Below, in pieces: positions 33,846 through 41,087 of a stretch of DNA of 57,191 bases. Position 1 is the stretch's first letter. Every line of letters begins with the position of its first letter. The DNA lies in assembly GCA_017450105.1 (NCBI GenBank), contig JAFSXC010000086.1, forward strand, positions 1 through 57,191, given 5' to 3'. The stretch comes from Lachnospiraceae bacterium. Its GTDB lineage: Bacteria; Bacillota; Clostridia; Lachnospirales; Lachnospiraceae. The translations under genes and the position numbers were made by a program. A model generated the notes under the pieces. It worked only from the letters and a program-made list of their open reading frames with translations, was not told the origin of the DNA and ran no database searches.

Positions 33846-34601
33846 ATGAAAAGGATCAGAAGCTTTATCGGCATCATTGCCGCGGTTATGCTTATAGCGG
33901 GGGCGCTTCCGGCCTTCCCCGCCCCGTCGTGGGGCCAGGTAAATGCGCCGAAAAAGGAAAACTGTCTATGGTGGGGGGAGGCCTATCTGACCTCGATCTA
34001 TGTTTACGGCCTGTCCTCGAAGGACCGTCCGGACCCTGCCTCAGTGGAATCCGAGAATCCGGCGGTGGCAGAGATTGATTACGAGCGCATGAGCGAAGCG
34101 GTGTCAGACAGCGATTTCGACCGGTTTGAGATCGGGCTGATCATCCGCGGGAAGGGAAAGACCTTTGTCAACTACCGGATCGGAGAGAAAAGCTATAAGA
34201 CAAAAATCGTTGTGAAGGGGAGCATAAGCGCACCGGAAGGCGCAAAGTATGTCTGCCCGGTCAAGTCTCTCTCGATCTCCAATGTGGCCGGAGGAACGGA
34301 GCTCGCCGGATGGTTTCAAAAGAGCGGGTTCGCTTCGGGTCTTGCGTGTGAATACGCGGATAATGCGGTGCTTAAGGTGCAGGGGAAAAACGGCTGGAAG
34401 GTGAATTTTGTGGGACTCAGCGAGGACTACGGGGATTTTTGCAGGAACCGGCATTACGGGGTGAAGCCGGCGAACTCGTTGACGCTGGAGCTCGGGGAGC
34501 TGGAACCGGCCGCAGAAGGCGGGTCCCGGAGCCTGTCCATCAGTTTTGTCAAAGATTCCGGCAAAAAGGCGAAGCAGGCCTCGCTCTTTTTGAATCTGTA
34601 A
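33846..34601 (+). CDS. secreted protein of unknown function, second of the pair
   Basis: The 251-residue product has a signal peptide (about 1-30, ending near PSWGQ). Its mature domain matches the upstream protein in order: ENPAVAEIDYERM, then TFVNYRIGEKSYKTKIVVKG, then SLSISNVAGGTELA. Sequence identity looks low, so the duplication is old. GGAGGAAAAA precedes the ATG and the gap to the upstream gene is 14 bp, so they share the promoter at 32875. Function is unknown; joint secretion as partners or alternative forms is plausible. A long hairpin follows 47 bp after the stop. Confidence 0.8.
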   Translation: MKRIRSFIGIIAAVMLIAGALPAFPAPSWGQVNAPKKENCLWWGEAYLTSIYVYGLSSKDRPDPASVESENPAVAEIDYERMSEAVSDSDFDRFEIGLIIRGKGKTFVNYRIGEKSYKTKIVVKGSISAPEGAKYVCPVKSLSISNVAGGTELAGWFQKSGFASGLACEYADNAVLKVQGKNGWKVNFVGLSEDYGDFCRNRHYGVKPANSLTLELGELEPAAEGGSRSLSISFVKDSGKKAKQASLFLNL

Positions 34602-34648
34602 GACAAGGGACGGTTCTCTGCCTGGCTTTAAACGAAAGCTGCTTGGGA

Positions 34649-34699
34649 GGACAGAGTGTTTTCCGGGGGCGTCCTGCCCCGGGAAATACTCTGTCCTTA
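34649..34699 (+). terminator. long hairpin, terminator or palindromic repeat
   Basis: About 21 bp pair imperfectly (GGACAGAGTGTTTTCCGGGG with CCCCGGGAAATACTCTGTCC) around GTCCT, with only TTAT after it. The preceding GGGACGGTTCTCTG (34609-34622) resembles the arms of REP-type palindromes I have seen next to transposase-derived elements in Firmicutes. It probably stops transcription but may also be a mobile palindrome. Confidence 0.6.
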
Positions 34700-34761
34700 T
34701 GCATTGCGGTGTGAACAGCAGCATAACCCGGTCTGCAGGTAGAATGCCCCGAAAAAAAGCG

Positions 34762-34791
34762 TTTACTCTTTGAATATATATAGTATATAAT
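34762..34791 (+). promoter_or_regulatory. promoter of the transglutaminase-like surface protein
   Basis: TTTACT and a consensus TATAAT are 18 bp apart, ending 33 bp before the ATG at 34825. Confidence 0.7.
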
Positions 34792-34824
34792 TGTGAAGGT
34801 TTGAAGCGAATAAGGAGGTATTTC

Positions 34825-36903
34825 ATGAGGAAACAAAAACGTTTTCTGGCTTTTCTGCTGACATTATGCCTTACAATCCCTGCTGCTCCGCAGCTGACGA
34901 GTGCTTCTTCGGCGAAGGCTTATGACCCTTCGTATAAAACCGGAAGGCAGGAGATGAAGCATACCCGTATTCCCGATGATGCGATGAGAAGGAGGCCCTT
35001 CGACTCCGCAGCCTATGACGGAGTTGTGGACGGAGCCTGGGCGGAATACGGAAGCTACTATATCTATAACCAGCTTTCCGGCGGTGAGCGGGAGTTCTGG
35101 GATGCTCTGATGAGGGAATGCCTTCTTTTTATGAACGGCGGAGGGGATATCGAAGTGGATCCTTCCGATGGGGAAAGCTATTTGCTTCCGGGTGTGAGCT
35201 TTTCCATTCCGGGTGGAACTCAGCGGATGTTCGAAATCTATTGTATGTTCCGCGACAATAACCCACAGTTTTATTTTCTGGAAAATGGACTTTCCTATAC
35301 CGGCTACGAGGCTTTTCCTGCTCTGTATCCGAAATTTGCTCCCGAGAGTACCAGAAAATCGGAAACCGCGAGGCTGAAATCGAAGCTGCAGTCGTATGAG
35401 AATGCGGCCGCTACGAAATCGAGCGATTATGAAAAAATCCGTGAGATCCATGATCTGTTGGCAGCGAATTTAACCTATAATAATGATGCGGCAAATGGCA
35501 GACAGGACGAAGAGGAATCCTTTTCCCAGTCGGCCTACAGTACCTTTCTGATGGGTACGACCGTGTGTCAGGGCTATGCGATGGGCTTTTCCATGCTCTG
35601 TAATAAGCTCGGGATCGATGCGATGGTGACGACCGGCTCCGGGCATGCCTGGAACCGCGTTGAACTGGACGATGTATGGTATACGATCGACTGTACCTGG
35701 GATGACATGGATGGCTATTCCCCCGGTGTTTATTACGAATTTTTCCTCCGCAGTGACAGTGTATTGAAAAATCAGCTGGATAATCAGTCTGCGCATTATG
35801 AGGAAAGCTTTCTGACACCCTACCTTCCGGCCTGCACAGAGGATTGTGTGCCGGGCGGAGATTATTTTTCCGTGCCCGGGACGCCGAAAACCATTACGGC
35901 GCAGGCCGCGGCGCCGACTCTGAACTATACGGACGGAAGCTTCTCCCTTACCGCCGGCAGCGGAGCGAAGATCTATTATACGATCAACGGGAAGGAGCCT
36001 GCCATCGGACAGAGGCAGAGCTTCCTTTACAAAGCCTCTGTCGCGGCTCCTGCCGGAACGACGGTGAAGGCTTTTGCGGTTGAAAATCCGAAGCATAACA
36101 GTGATGTCTATACCTGGACGCTGAACGGAAGCGGAGAAGAACCGGAGCCGGAGACGGAACCGGAAACCGAGCCGGAGACGGAAACCGAGACCGAGCCGGA
36201 AACGGAACCGGAGACCGAGCCGGAGACGGAACCGGAGACCGAGCCGGAAACGGAACCGGAGACCGAACCGGAAACAGAACCGGAGACGGAACCGGAAACA
36301 GAACCGGAGACGGAACCGGAGATCGAGCCGGTGCCTGTGGAGGATGATGTTACGATCGAGGAGCTCTCAGACGGCTCCGTGCTCATGACCAAAACGGACC
36401 TGGATGAGACCGGAAGAGAGCGCGGGTTTGTCTCTGTGAAGCTGGTGAACGATACGGCGGTGAAGCTGGCTCTCTCGGAGGATTACGGAGCCAGCTATTC
36501 GGAATATGATGTGACCGACAGGACCGGGCTTACGCTGACCGATCTTGAGGTGTCAGGAGCGGCTTTGATTCCGGAGACCGTGATCGGGCCGGACGACACA
36601 CGGTATACGGTGACGGCGATCGCCCCACATGCTCTGATAAATAATCAGGATTTAATAACTGTCAGCATACCGCGGACTGTCGAGTATATCGGAACGGGAG
36701 CCTTCTTCGGCTGCAAGAGCCTGCGCTTTGTGGAGCTGGAGGGTCAGAGCCTTACCGGTATCGGGAAAAACGCGTTTCGGAAGATCGCGAAAAAAGCGAA
36801 TATCGTGGTCTATGCCTATTCAAAGTCCTCTTTTAAGAGAGTGAAGAAGATGATCAAAAAATCGGGGATCGGTTCAAAAGTCAAGATAACAGGAGTGTAT
36901 TGA
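34825..36903 (+). CDS. secreted transglutaminase-like protein with CHB_HEX-type domain, Glu/Pro/Thr spacer and LRR_5 tail
   Basis: The 692-residue protein has a signal peptide (to about residue 30, SASSA). Its transglutaminase-like core has Cys248 ([12 protein letters not shown]), His274 (GSGHAWN) and Asp289 (TIDCTWDD). A CHB_HEX_C-type beta domain follows at about 355-435 ([11 protein letters not shown]). Next is a 64-residue Glu-Pro-Glu-Thr repeat (439-502) that would form an extended stalk. A leucine-rich repeat-like C-terminus ends it ([32 protein letters not shown]). The catalytic triad spacing suggests an active cysteine protease or cross-linking enzyme acting outside the cell. I choose the ATG after AAGGAGG rather than an upstream TTG. 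A lipoprotein gene starts one base after the stop. Confidence 0.88.
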   Translation: MRKQKRFLAFLLTLCLTIPAAPQLTSASSAKAYDPSYKTGRQEMKHTRIPDDAMRRRPFDSAAYDGVVDGAWAEYGSYYIYNQLSGGEREFWDALMRECLLFMNGGGDIEVDPSDGESYLLPGVSFSIPGGTQRMFEIYCMFRDNNPQFYFLENGLSYTGYEAFPALYPKFAPESTRKSETARLKSKLQSYENAAATKSSDYEKIREIHDLLAANLTYNNDAANGRQDEEESFSQSAYSTFLMGTTVCQGYAMGFSMLCNKLGIDAMVTTGSGHAWNRVELDDVWYTIDCTWDDMDGYSPGVYYEFFLRSDSVLKNQLDNQSAHYEESFLTPYLPACTEDCVPGGDYFSVPGTPKTITAQAAAPTLNYTDGSFSLTAGSGAKIYYTINGKEPAIGQRQSFLYKASVAAPAGTTVKAFAVENPKHNSDVYTWTLNGSGEEPEPETEPETEPETETETEPETEPETEPETEPETEPETEPETEPETEPETEPETEPETEPEIEPVPVEDDVTIEELSDGSVLMTKTDLDETGRERGFVSVKLVNDTAVKLALSEDYGASYSEYDVTDRTGLTLTDLEVSGAALIPETVIGPDDTRYTVTAIAPHALINNQDLITVSIPRTVEYIGTGAFFGCKSLRFVELEGQSLTGIGKNAFRKIAKKANIVVYAYSKSSFKRVKKMIKKSGIGSKVKITGVY
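36139..36330 (+). repeat. 12-bp tandem repeat array encoding Glu-Pro-Glu-Thr
   Basis: About 16 units of a 12-bp motif (GAG-ACG-GAA-CCG and synonymous variants) encode alternating Glu-Pro/Glu-Thr. The opposite strand is open through the array (Ser-Gly-Ser-Val) as a by-product. Such arrays vary in length by slippage and set stalk length. Confidence 0.95.
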
Positions 36904-36904
36904 T

Positions 36905-37918
36905 ATGAAACAAAAAAGAGTAATCGCTATTCTGGCAGCGGGCTTCCTTCTTTTTTCCTGCGGCTGCGGGGACGACCATGATGTATCCGTTTCCGGAGTG
37001 CCGAGCCGGCCGGAGGGCTCGATCGCCATTGACTATGGGGCATCGGGTAGAACGACGTCCTCGACGGAATCAGAGACTGCGGAGGCAGCCGCTTCGGAGA
37101 GTAATGCGCTGAATTCTTCAGAGGCTTCTTCGGAAGGCGGAGGGGTTACGGAGGCAGCCGCTTCGGAGTCTCAGACTTCCTCTTCTGCCGGGGGAACGGC
37201 TTCTGCGGGTGTTGCCGGAGCGGGCAGCTCCGGAACGGAGGAAACGACGGCTCCTCCTGCGGAGACCGGGATCAGCGAAGAGCTCGCGGGGGACGGGAGC
37301 GCCATCATGGTTTTCCCGGATAAAAAGAAATACGAATATGAGCAGGAATACATGGAAGAAGACTTTGTGGATTTTGACTACAAGGTGACCACGGAATGGA
37401 GCGATGCTGCGGCGACGAATACCGGGAACGCCAGTCTTCTGATCTATGCTCCCTCCAGCGATGATGCTCTGAATGCGGCGCTTGCCGCGGCGGAGAAGTC
37501 GAAGGTGACGGTGGTCGTTTACGGGCATGCGCCTGTGAAAACGCAGGCCAGAGCCTGGTTTGTGACCTATGATCCGAATGTGAAGGGAGATAAGGAGGTT
37601 ACCTACGGACAGGAGGATGAAGAGGCGATCCTGAAGGAGCTTACGGACGGGAAGATCAAGTCCGTTGTGTTCAAGGATCCGGATTATTTCATTGAGGTTG
37701 TTGAGGATATTTCGATGTCTATTCTGGACGGGGAAACGCCGGATGCGGATGATATCGAGGACGGTATGTGGGATGCGGACTGCAGCTTCAGTACGGAAAT
37801 TGCGCCCGCCTATACGATCAAACCGCTGGTTGTTACTATGGACAATGTTGAGGCGGAGCTTGTTGATGAAGGGTATTATGATGTAAATGACGACGGGAGC
37901 CTGACTTCCGATTGGTAA
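36905..37918 (+). CDS. lipoprotein of unknown function
   Basis: The 337-residue product starts MKQKRVIAILAAGFLLFSCGC, a lipoprotein signal with the lipobox Cys at about 19-21. A low-complexity Ser/Thr/Ala/Glu-rich linker spans about 35-125. A globular acidic domain covers about 130-337 (SLLIYAPSSDDALNAALAAAEKS; AWFVTYDPNVKGDKEVTYG; DYFIEVVEDISMSILDGETPD). No enzyme motif is recognised. It would be anchored on the outer face of the membrane. AGGAGTG lies in the end of the transglutaminase-like gene, so the two are translationally linked and may act together at the surface. Confidence 0.82.
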   Translation: MKQKRVIAILAAGFLLFSCGCGDDHDVSVSGVPSRPEGSIAIDYGASGRTTSSTESETAEAAASESNALNSSEASSEGGGVTEAAASESQTSSSAGGTASAGVAGAGSSGTEETTAPPAETGISEELAGDGSAIMVFPDKKKYEYEQEYMEEDFVDFDYKVTTEWSDAAATNTGNASLLIYAPSSDDALNAALAAAEKSKVTVVVYGHAPVKTQARAWFVTYDPNVKGDKEVTYGQEDEEAILKELTDGKIKSVVFKDPDYFIEVVEDISMSILDGETPDADDIEDGMWDADCSFSTEIAPAYTIKPLVVTMDNVEAELVDEGYYDVNDDGSLTSDW

Positions 37919-37959
37919 GGAAGAATCAGCGAGGGATCCTTTCCGGACGGGAATAGTCC

Positions 37960-37988
37960 TTGAAAAACAGCTTAAAATCTGGTAAAAT
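37960..37988 (+). promoter_or_regulatory. promoter of the flagellin-like gene
   Basis: TTGAAA, 17 bp, TAAAAT with TGG extension, 45 bp before the ATG at 38034. This is a housekeeping-type promoter; no sigma-28 (flagellar) motif is seen. Confidence 0.8.
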
Positions 37989-38033
37989 ACGTATGTAATT
38001 TTATAAACAGGTATGCAGCGAAAGGAGTCGCTT

Positions 38034-38798
38034 ATGAGTGCAATACAGGGATTGGGAAGCACCACACCGAATTACGGGGCTCTGGCCAGCGGGAAACGAT
38101 TGAATTCTGCGGCGGATGGCGCGGCGGAGCTGGGGATTGCGAAAAGAGAAGAAACACAGGCGAAGGGTTATGAGATCGGAAACAGTAATGCCGAGTCGGG
38201 GAAAGAGGTAATTAATATTTCCGACGGCGCGCTTGCTTCCGTGACCGAATCGCTCCAGAGAATCCGGGAGCTGGCTCTTCAGTCCATGAATACGGCTACG
38301 ACAACGGATCTGGATCGCGCGATGAACCAGACGGAGATCGACCAGCTTAAACAGGACATTGCGAGTACGGCTGCGAATACCCAATACAATACCAAAAATC
38401 TTCTGGACGGGAGCTACGGCGAGTTTCAGATGGCGACGGATCCGAACGGCGGGACTGCCTCGGTAAGTAATGTAAATTCGACGCTGGAGGCGCTGGGAAT
38501 CGCGGACTTTGATGTAAGAGGCGAGTTTGACATCAAGACCATCGATGACGCTTTGGCGAAGGTGAGCAAGGGCAGGAGCCAGATGGGAGCCCAGTATAAC
38601 GCGCTGGAGCATCTTCAGGGCTTTAACTCCTCGGCCTCCTATAACCATACCTCGGCCCAGAGCCGGATCGAGGACCTGGATTATCCGCAGGCGGTAGAGG
38701 AAAAGAAGAAAAAAGAGTTGATGATGCAGTATTCGCTGATGATGCAGAAGAAAAAACAGGAAGACGAGGAAAAGAGGGCCGGGATGTTCTGGGCCTGA
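38034..38798 (+). CDS. orphan flagellin-like protein without complete D0 helices
   Basis: The 254-residue protein matches flagellin D1 regions. SGKRLNSAADGAAELGIAKR corresponds to the SSG.RIN.AADDAAGLAIS segment, and ESLQRIRELALQSMN, EIDQLKQDI and NTQYNTKNLLDG follow. The C-terminal counterpart is ALAKVSKGRSQMGAQYNALEH and SRIEDLDY. The first D0 helix is reduced to about 17 unrelated residues. The last D0 helix, normally ending in AQANQ-type sequence, is replaced by a Lys/Glu/Met-rich tail (VEEKKKKELMMQYSLMMQKKKQ region). D0 helices are needed to build filaments, so it may not polymerise normally. No other flagellar gene lies in the window. I choose the ATG after AAAGGAG. A hairpin terminator follows. 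Confidence 0.85.
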   Translation: MSAIQGLGSTTPNYGALASGKRLNSAADGAAELGIAKREETQAKGYEIGNSNAESGKEVINISDGALASVTESLQRIRELALQSMNTATTTDLDRAMNQTEIDQLKQDIASTAANTQYNTKNLLDGSYGEFQMATDPNGGTASVSNVNSTLEALGIADFDVRGEFDIKTIDDALAKVSKGRSQMGAQYNALEHLQGFNSSASYNHTSAQSRIEDLDYPQAVEEKKKKELMMQYSLMMQKKKQEDEEKRAGMFWA

Positions 38799-38834
38799 TC
38801 CGGATTGGGACAGCGAATCATAAAGAAACGGAAA

Positions 38835-38864
38835 AGGCATCCTGTGCTTTACGACAGGATGCCT
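38835..38864 (+). terminator. hairpin terminator after the flagellin-like gene
   Basis: AGGCATCCTGT and ACAGGATGCCT form an 11-bp stem around GCTTTACG; the following AAATATTTG is only weakly T-rich. Confidence 0.65.
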
Positions 38865-38886
38865 AAATATTTGAAAACAAATTTCC

Positions 38887-38905
38887 TTCGGGGCCCGGCC
38901 CCGAA
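38887..38905 (+). promoter_or_regulatory. GC-rich hairpin in the sufC leader
   Basis: TTCGGGGC-CCG-GCCCCGAA is a perfect 8-bp stem with a 3-nt loop, 45 bp before the TTG start of sufC. There is no T-run, so it could stabilise the messenger or be a protein or RNA control site. Confidence 0.4.
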
Positions 38906-38950
38906 CGGGTGCCAACAACAGAATGCAACAGGCAACAGGAGGAACGACTT

Positions 38951-39727
38951 TTGCTGGAGCTGAAAAATATTACATTTAACGTAAGAGAAGAAACGGACAA
39001 GGAGATCATACAGGATATCAGCCTTACGATCCCGGAGGAAAAGCTCATTGTGATCACGGGACCGAACGGCGGGGGGAAATCCACGCTTGCCCGGCTTATG
39101 ATGGGGATCGAAAAGCCCTCCTCGGGACAGATCCTTCTGGACGGGGAGGACATAACGGAGCTGTCCATAACGGAGCGTGCGAAAAGAGGGATCGGCTTTG
39201 CCTTCCAGCAGCCGGTGCGTTTTAAAGGGATCCAGGTGCTGGATCTGATCCGGCTTGCGGCCGGAAAGCAGCTTAGCATGGGGGAGGCCTGCGATTATCT
39301 TTCCGCGGTCGGGCTTTGCGCCAGGGACTATATTGACCGGGAGGTAAACAGCTCCCTCTCCGGCGGGGAGCTGAAGCGGATCGAGATCGCCACGGTTTTG
39401 GCCAGGGGAACGCGGCTTTCCGTTTTTGACGAACCGGAGGCGGGGATCGATCTGTGGAGCTTCCAGAATCTGATCGAGGTCTTCCAGAATATGAGAAGAG
39501 GCATAAAGGGAGGCTCGATCCTGATCATTTCCCATCAGGAGCGGATCCTGAGCATCGCCGACGAGATCGTTGTTTTGAAGGAGGGGCGGATCTGCGATCA
39601 GGGAGATCGTGACGAGATACTGCCGAAGCTCATGGGGACCGCGGAGGCGGCCCTGGAGTGCAGAAAGAGCGGTGTTGCCCATGAAACCGCGATGAATAAC
39701 AGCCTTGAGGAGGCCCAAAAATGCTAG
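38951..39727 (+). CDS. sufC: SufC-type ATPase of a minimal SUF Fe-S cluster assembly system
   Basis: The 258-residue ABC-type ATPase has Walker A GPNGGGKSTLAR, Q-loop FAFQQPVRFKG, signature LSGGELKRIEIA and Walker B LSVFDEPEAGIDLWSF, a combination characteristic of SufC. SufC powers the SufB scaffold that builds Fe-S clusters. The start is a TTG because AGGAGG sits eight bases before it; no ATG fits. Its end overlaps the next gene by 7 bp. No sufS, sufU or sufD is present nearby, as in the two-component SUF systems of many anaerobes. It heads an eight-gene run extending to folD. Confidence 0.9.
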   Translation: MLELKNITFNVREETDKEIIQDISLTIPEEKLIVITGPNGGGKSTLARLMMGIEKPSSGQILLDGEDITELSITERAKRGIGFAFQQPVRFKGIQVLDLIRLAAGKQLSMGEACDYLSAVGLCARDYIDREVNSSLSGGELKRIEIATVLARGTRLSVFDEPEAGIDLWSFQNLIEVFQNMRRGIKGGSILIISHQERILSIADEIVVLKEGRICDQGDRDEILPKLMGTAEAALECRKSGVAHETAMNNSLEEAQKC

Positions 39728-40647
39728 AGCTGGACGAGATACAGAAAAGATTATTACGAGAGGTGGCGGACCTGCATAAGGTTCCCGAGGGTGCCTTTAA
39801 TATCCGCTCCAACAGCCAGTCCGTGGGAAGAGCTTCGACGGAAAACATCCTGATCGAGCCGAGAGAGGACGGACAGGGTCTTACGGTCCGGATCAAGCCG
39901 GGAACGAAGAATGAGAGCGTCCATATCCCCGTCGTGATGACGAAGAGCGGGCTGAAGGAGCTGGTGTACAATGATTTTTATATCGGCGAGGGCGCGGATG
40001 TGGTCATCGTGGCGGGCTGCGGTATCGACAACTGCGGACCGAAGGACTCAGAGCATGACGGGATCCACCGCTTTTTTGTGGAAAAGGGCGCAAGGGTCCG
40101 GTATGTCGAGAAGCACGTCGGCTCCGGAACCGGGACCGGGAAGCGGATTTTGAACCCCGGAACGGAGGTGTATCTGGAGGAGGACAGCACCATGGAAATG
40201 GAAATGGTGCAGATCCGCGGAGTGGACGATACGGATCGTACCACGAAGGCCGAACTGAAGCAGGGCGCGCGTCTTACGGTCCGGGAGCGTCTTATGACGC
40301 ATGAAAACCAGACGGCCATCAGTACCTACCTGGTGCGGATGCTGGGCGAGGGCGCCAGCGCGGATGTGGTTTCAAGGTCGGTTGCCCGGGACCATTCCTA
40401 CCAGAAGTTTGACGCGAAGCTCATCGGAGACGCTCCCTGCAGCGGCCATACGGAATGTGATTCCATTATCATGGACGAGGGGCGGATCCTTGCGGTTCCC
40501 GGTCTGGAAGCGAATAATGTGGACGCAGCCCTTGTACACGAGGCGGCTATCGGCAAGATCGCCGGTGATCAGATCATCAAGCTCATGACCCTCGGCCTCT
40601 CCGAAGCGGAAGCGGAAGAACAGATCATCAACGGATTCTTAAAGTAG
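39721..40647 (+). CDS. sufB: SufB/SufD-family scaffold protein
   Basis: The 308-residue protein is the shortened SufB/SufD beta-helix type. Recognisable features are NDFYIGEGADVVIVAGCGIDNCG, EKHVGSGTGTGKRI, and the C-terminal SGHTECDSIIMDEG followed by EAAIGKIAGDQIIKLMTLGLSEAEAEEQIINGFL. The last is the SufB/SufD C-terminal signature with the conserved Glu and His-type cluster ligands. It is shorter than E. coli SufB (about 495 residues) and fits the ancestral two-gene scaffold partner of SufC. It overlaps sufC and is followed 9 bp later by the short HlyD-like gene. Confidence 0.88.
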   Translation: MLELDEIQKRLLREVADLHKVPEGAFNIRSNSQSVGRASTENILIEPREDGQGLTVRIKPGTKNESVHIPVVMTKSGLKELVYNDFYIGEGADVVIVAGCGIDNCGPKDSEHDGIHRFFVEKGARVRYVEKHVGSGTGTGKRILNPGTEVYLEEDSTMEMEMVQIRGVDDTDRTTKAELKQGARLTVRERLMTHENQTAISTYLVRMLGEGASADVVSRSVARDHSYQKFDAKLIGDAPCSGHTECDSIIMDEGRILAVPGLEANNVDAALVHEAAIGKIAGDQIIKLMTLGLSEAEAEEQIINGFLK

Positions 40648-40656
40648 GTCAAACCC

Positions 40657-41073
40657 ATGGGAAAAAGGATCTTTCGGGAAAAAAGCATGGAAAAGCTCCG
40701 CTCGCCGGAGCAGTTGGAGGAGTATCTGCATATTACGAACCCGGGCCTCTGGCTGGTTCTGATAGCGATCCTGGTGCTTACGATCGGCTTTTTTGTGTGG
40801 ACCGGCCTGACTCCGGTGGAAAGCTATGTATACGGGAATGCCGAGGTAAAGGACCAGGTGCTGACATTTATCCCCGAAGAGGATGAGGACGCCTCCTGGC
40901 TGGATACGGGCCTGTCCGTGGCGGTCGGGGAACAGCGGGATAAGATCCTTTCTCTGGGCCGGGATGCCGAAGGAAGAGTCCTGGCGGTGGCTAAGACCCT
41001 GCTTCCGGACGGCGTTTACGAGGCAAGGGTCGGCTACCGGACCACCCGGATTATCCGGATGCTGTTTGAATAA
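40657..41073 (+). CDS. short HlyD/NHLM adaptor-like membrane protein
   Basis: The 138-residue protein begins MGKRIFREKSMEKLRSPEQL, followed by a single membrane helix (about 31-52, LWLVLIAILVLTIGFFVW). This is the N-terminus of the NHLM bacteriocin-system HlyD-type secretion protein. It then has only about 85 extracellular residues instead of the usual 200-300 with coiled coil and lipoyl domain. It therefore looks like a naturally shortened adaptor suited to a single-membrane cell. It sits 14 bp before the peptidase-bearing ABC exporter and is the likely third part of that exporter. Confidence 0.75.
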   Translation: MGKRIFREKSMEKLRSPEQLEEYLHITNPGLWLVLIAILVLTIGFFVWTGLTPVESYVYGNAEVKDQVLTFIPEEDEDASWLDTGLSVAVGEQRDKILSLGRDAEGRVLAVAKTLLPDGVYEARVGYRTTRIIRMLFE

Positions 41074-41087
41074 AAAACTGTTATGAG

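Noticed and set aside
36139-36330. CRISPR array
   Set aside because: The repeats are contiguous 12-bp coding units without spacers. No cas genes or other spaced repeats were seen in the window.
36108-36392. Minus-strand Ser-Gly-Ser-Val repeat protein
   Set aside because: It is the reverse complement of the Glu-Pro-Glu-Thr repeat array in a real secreted protein.
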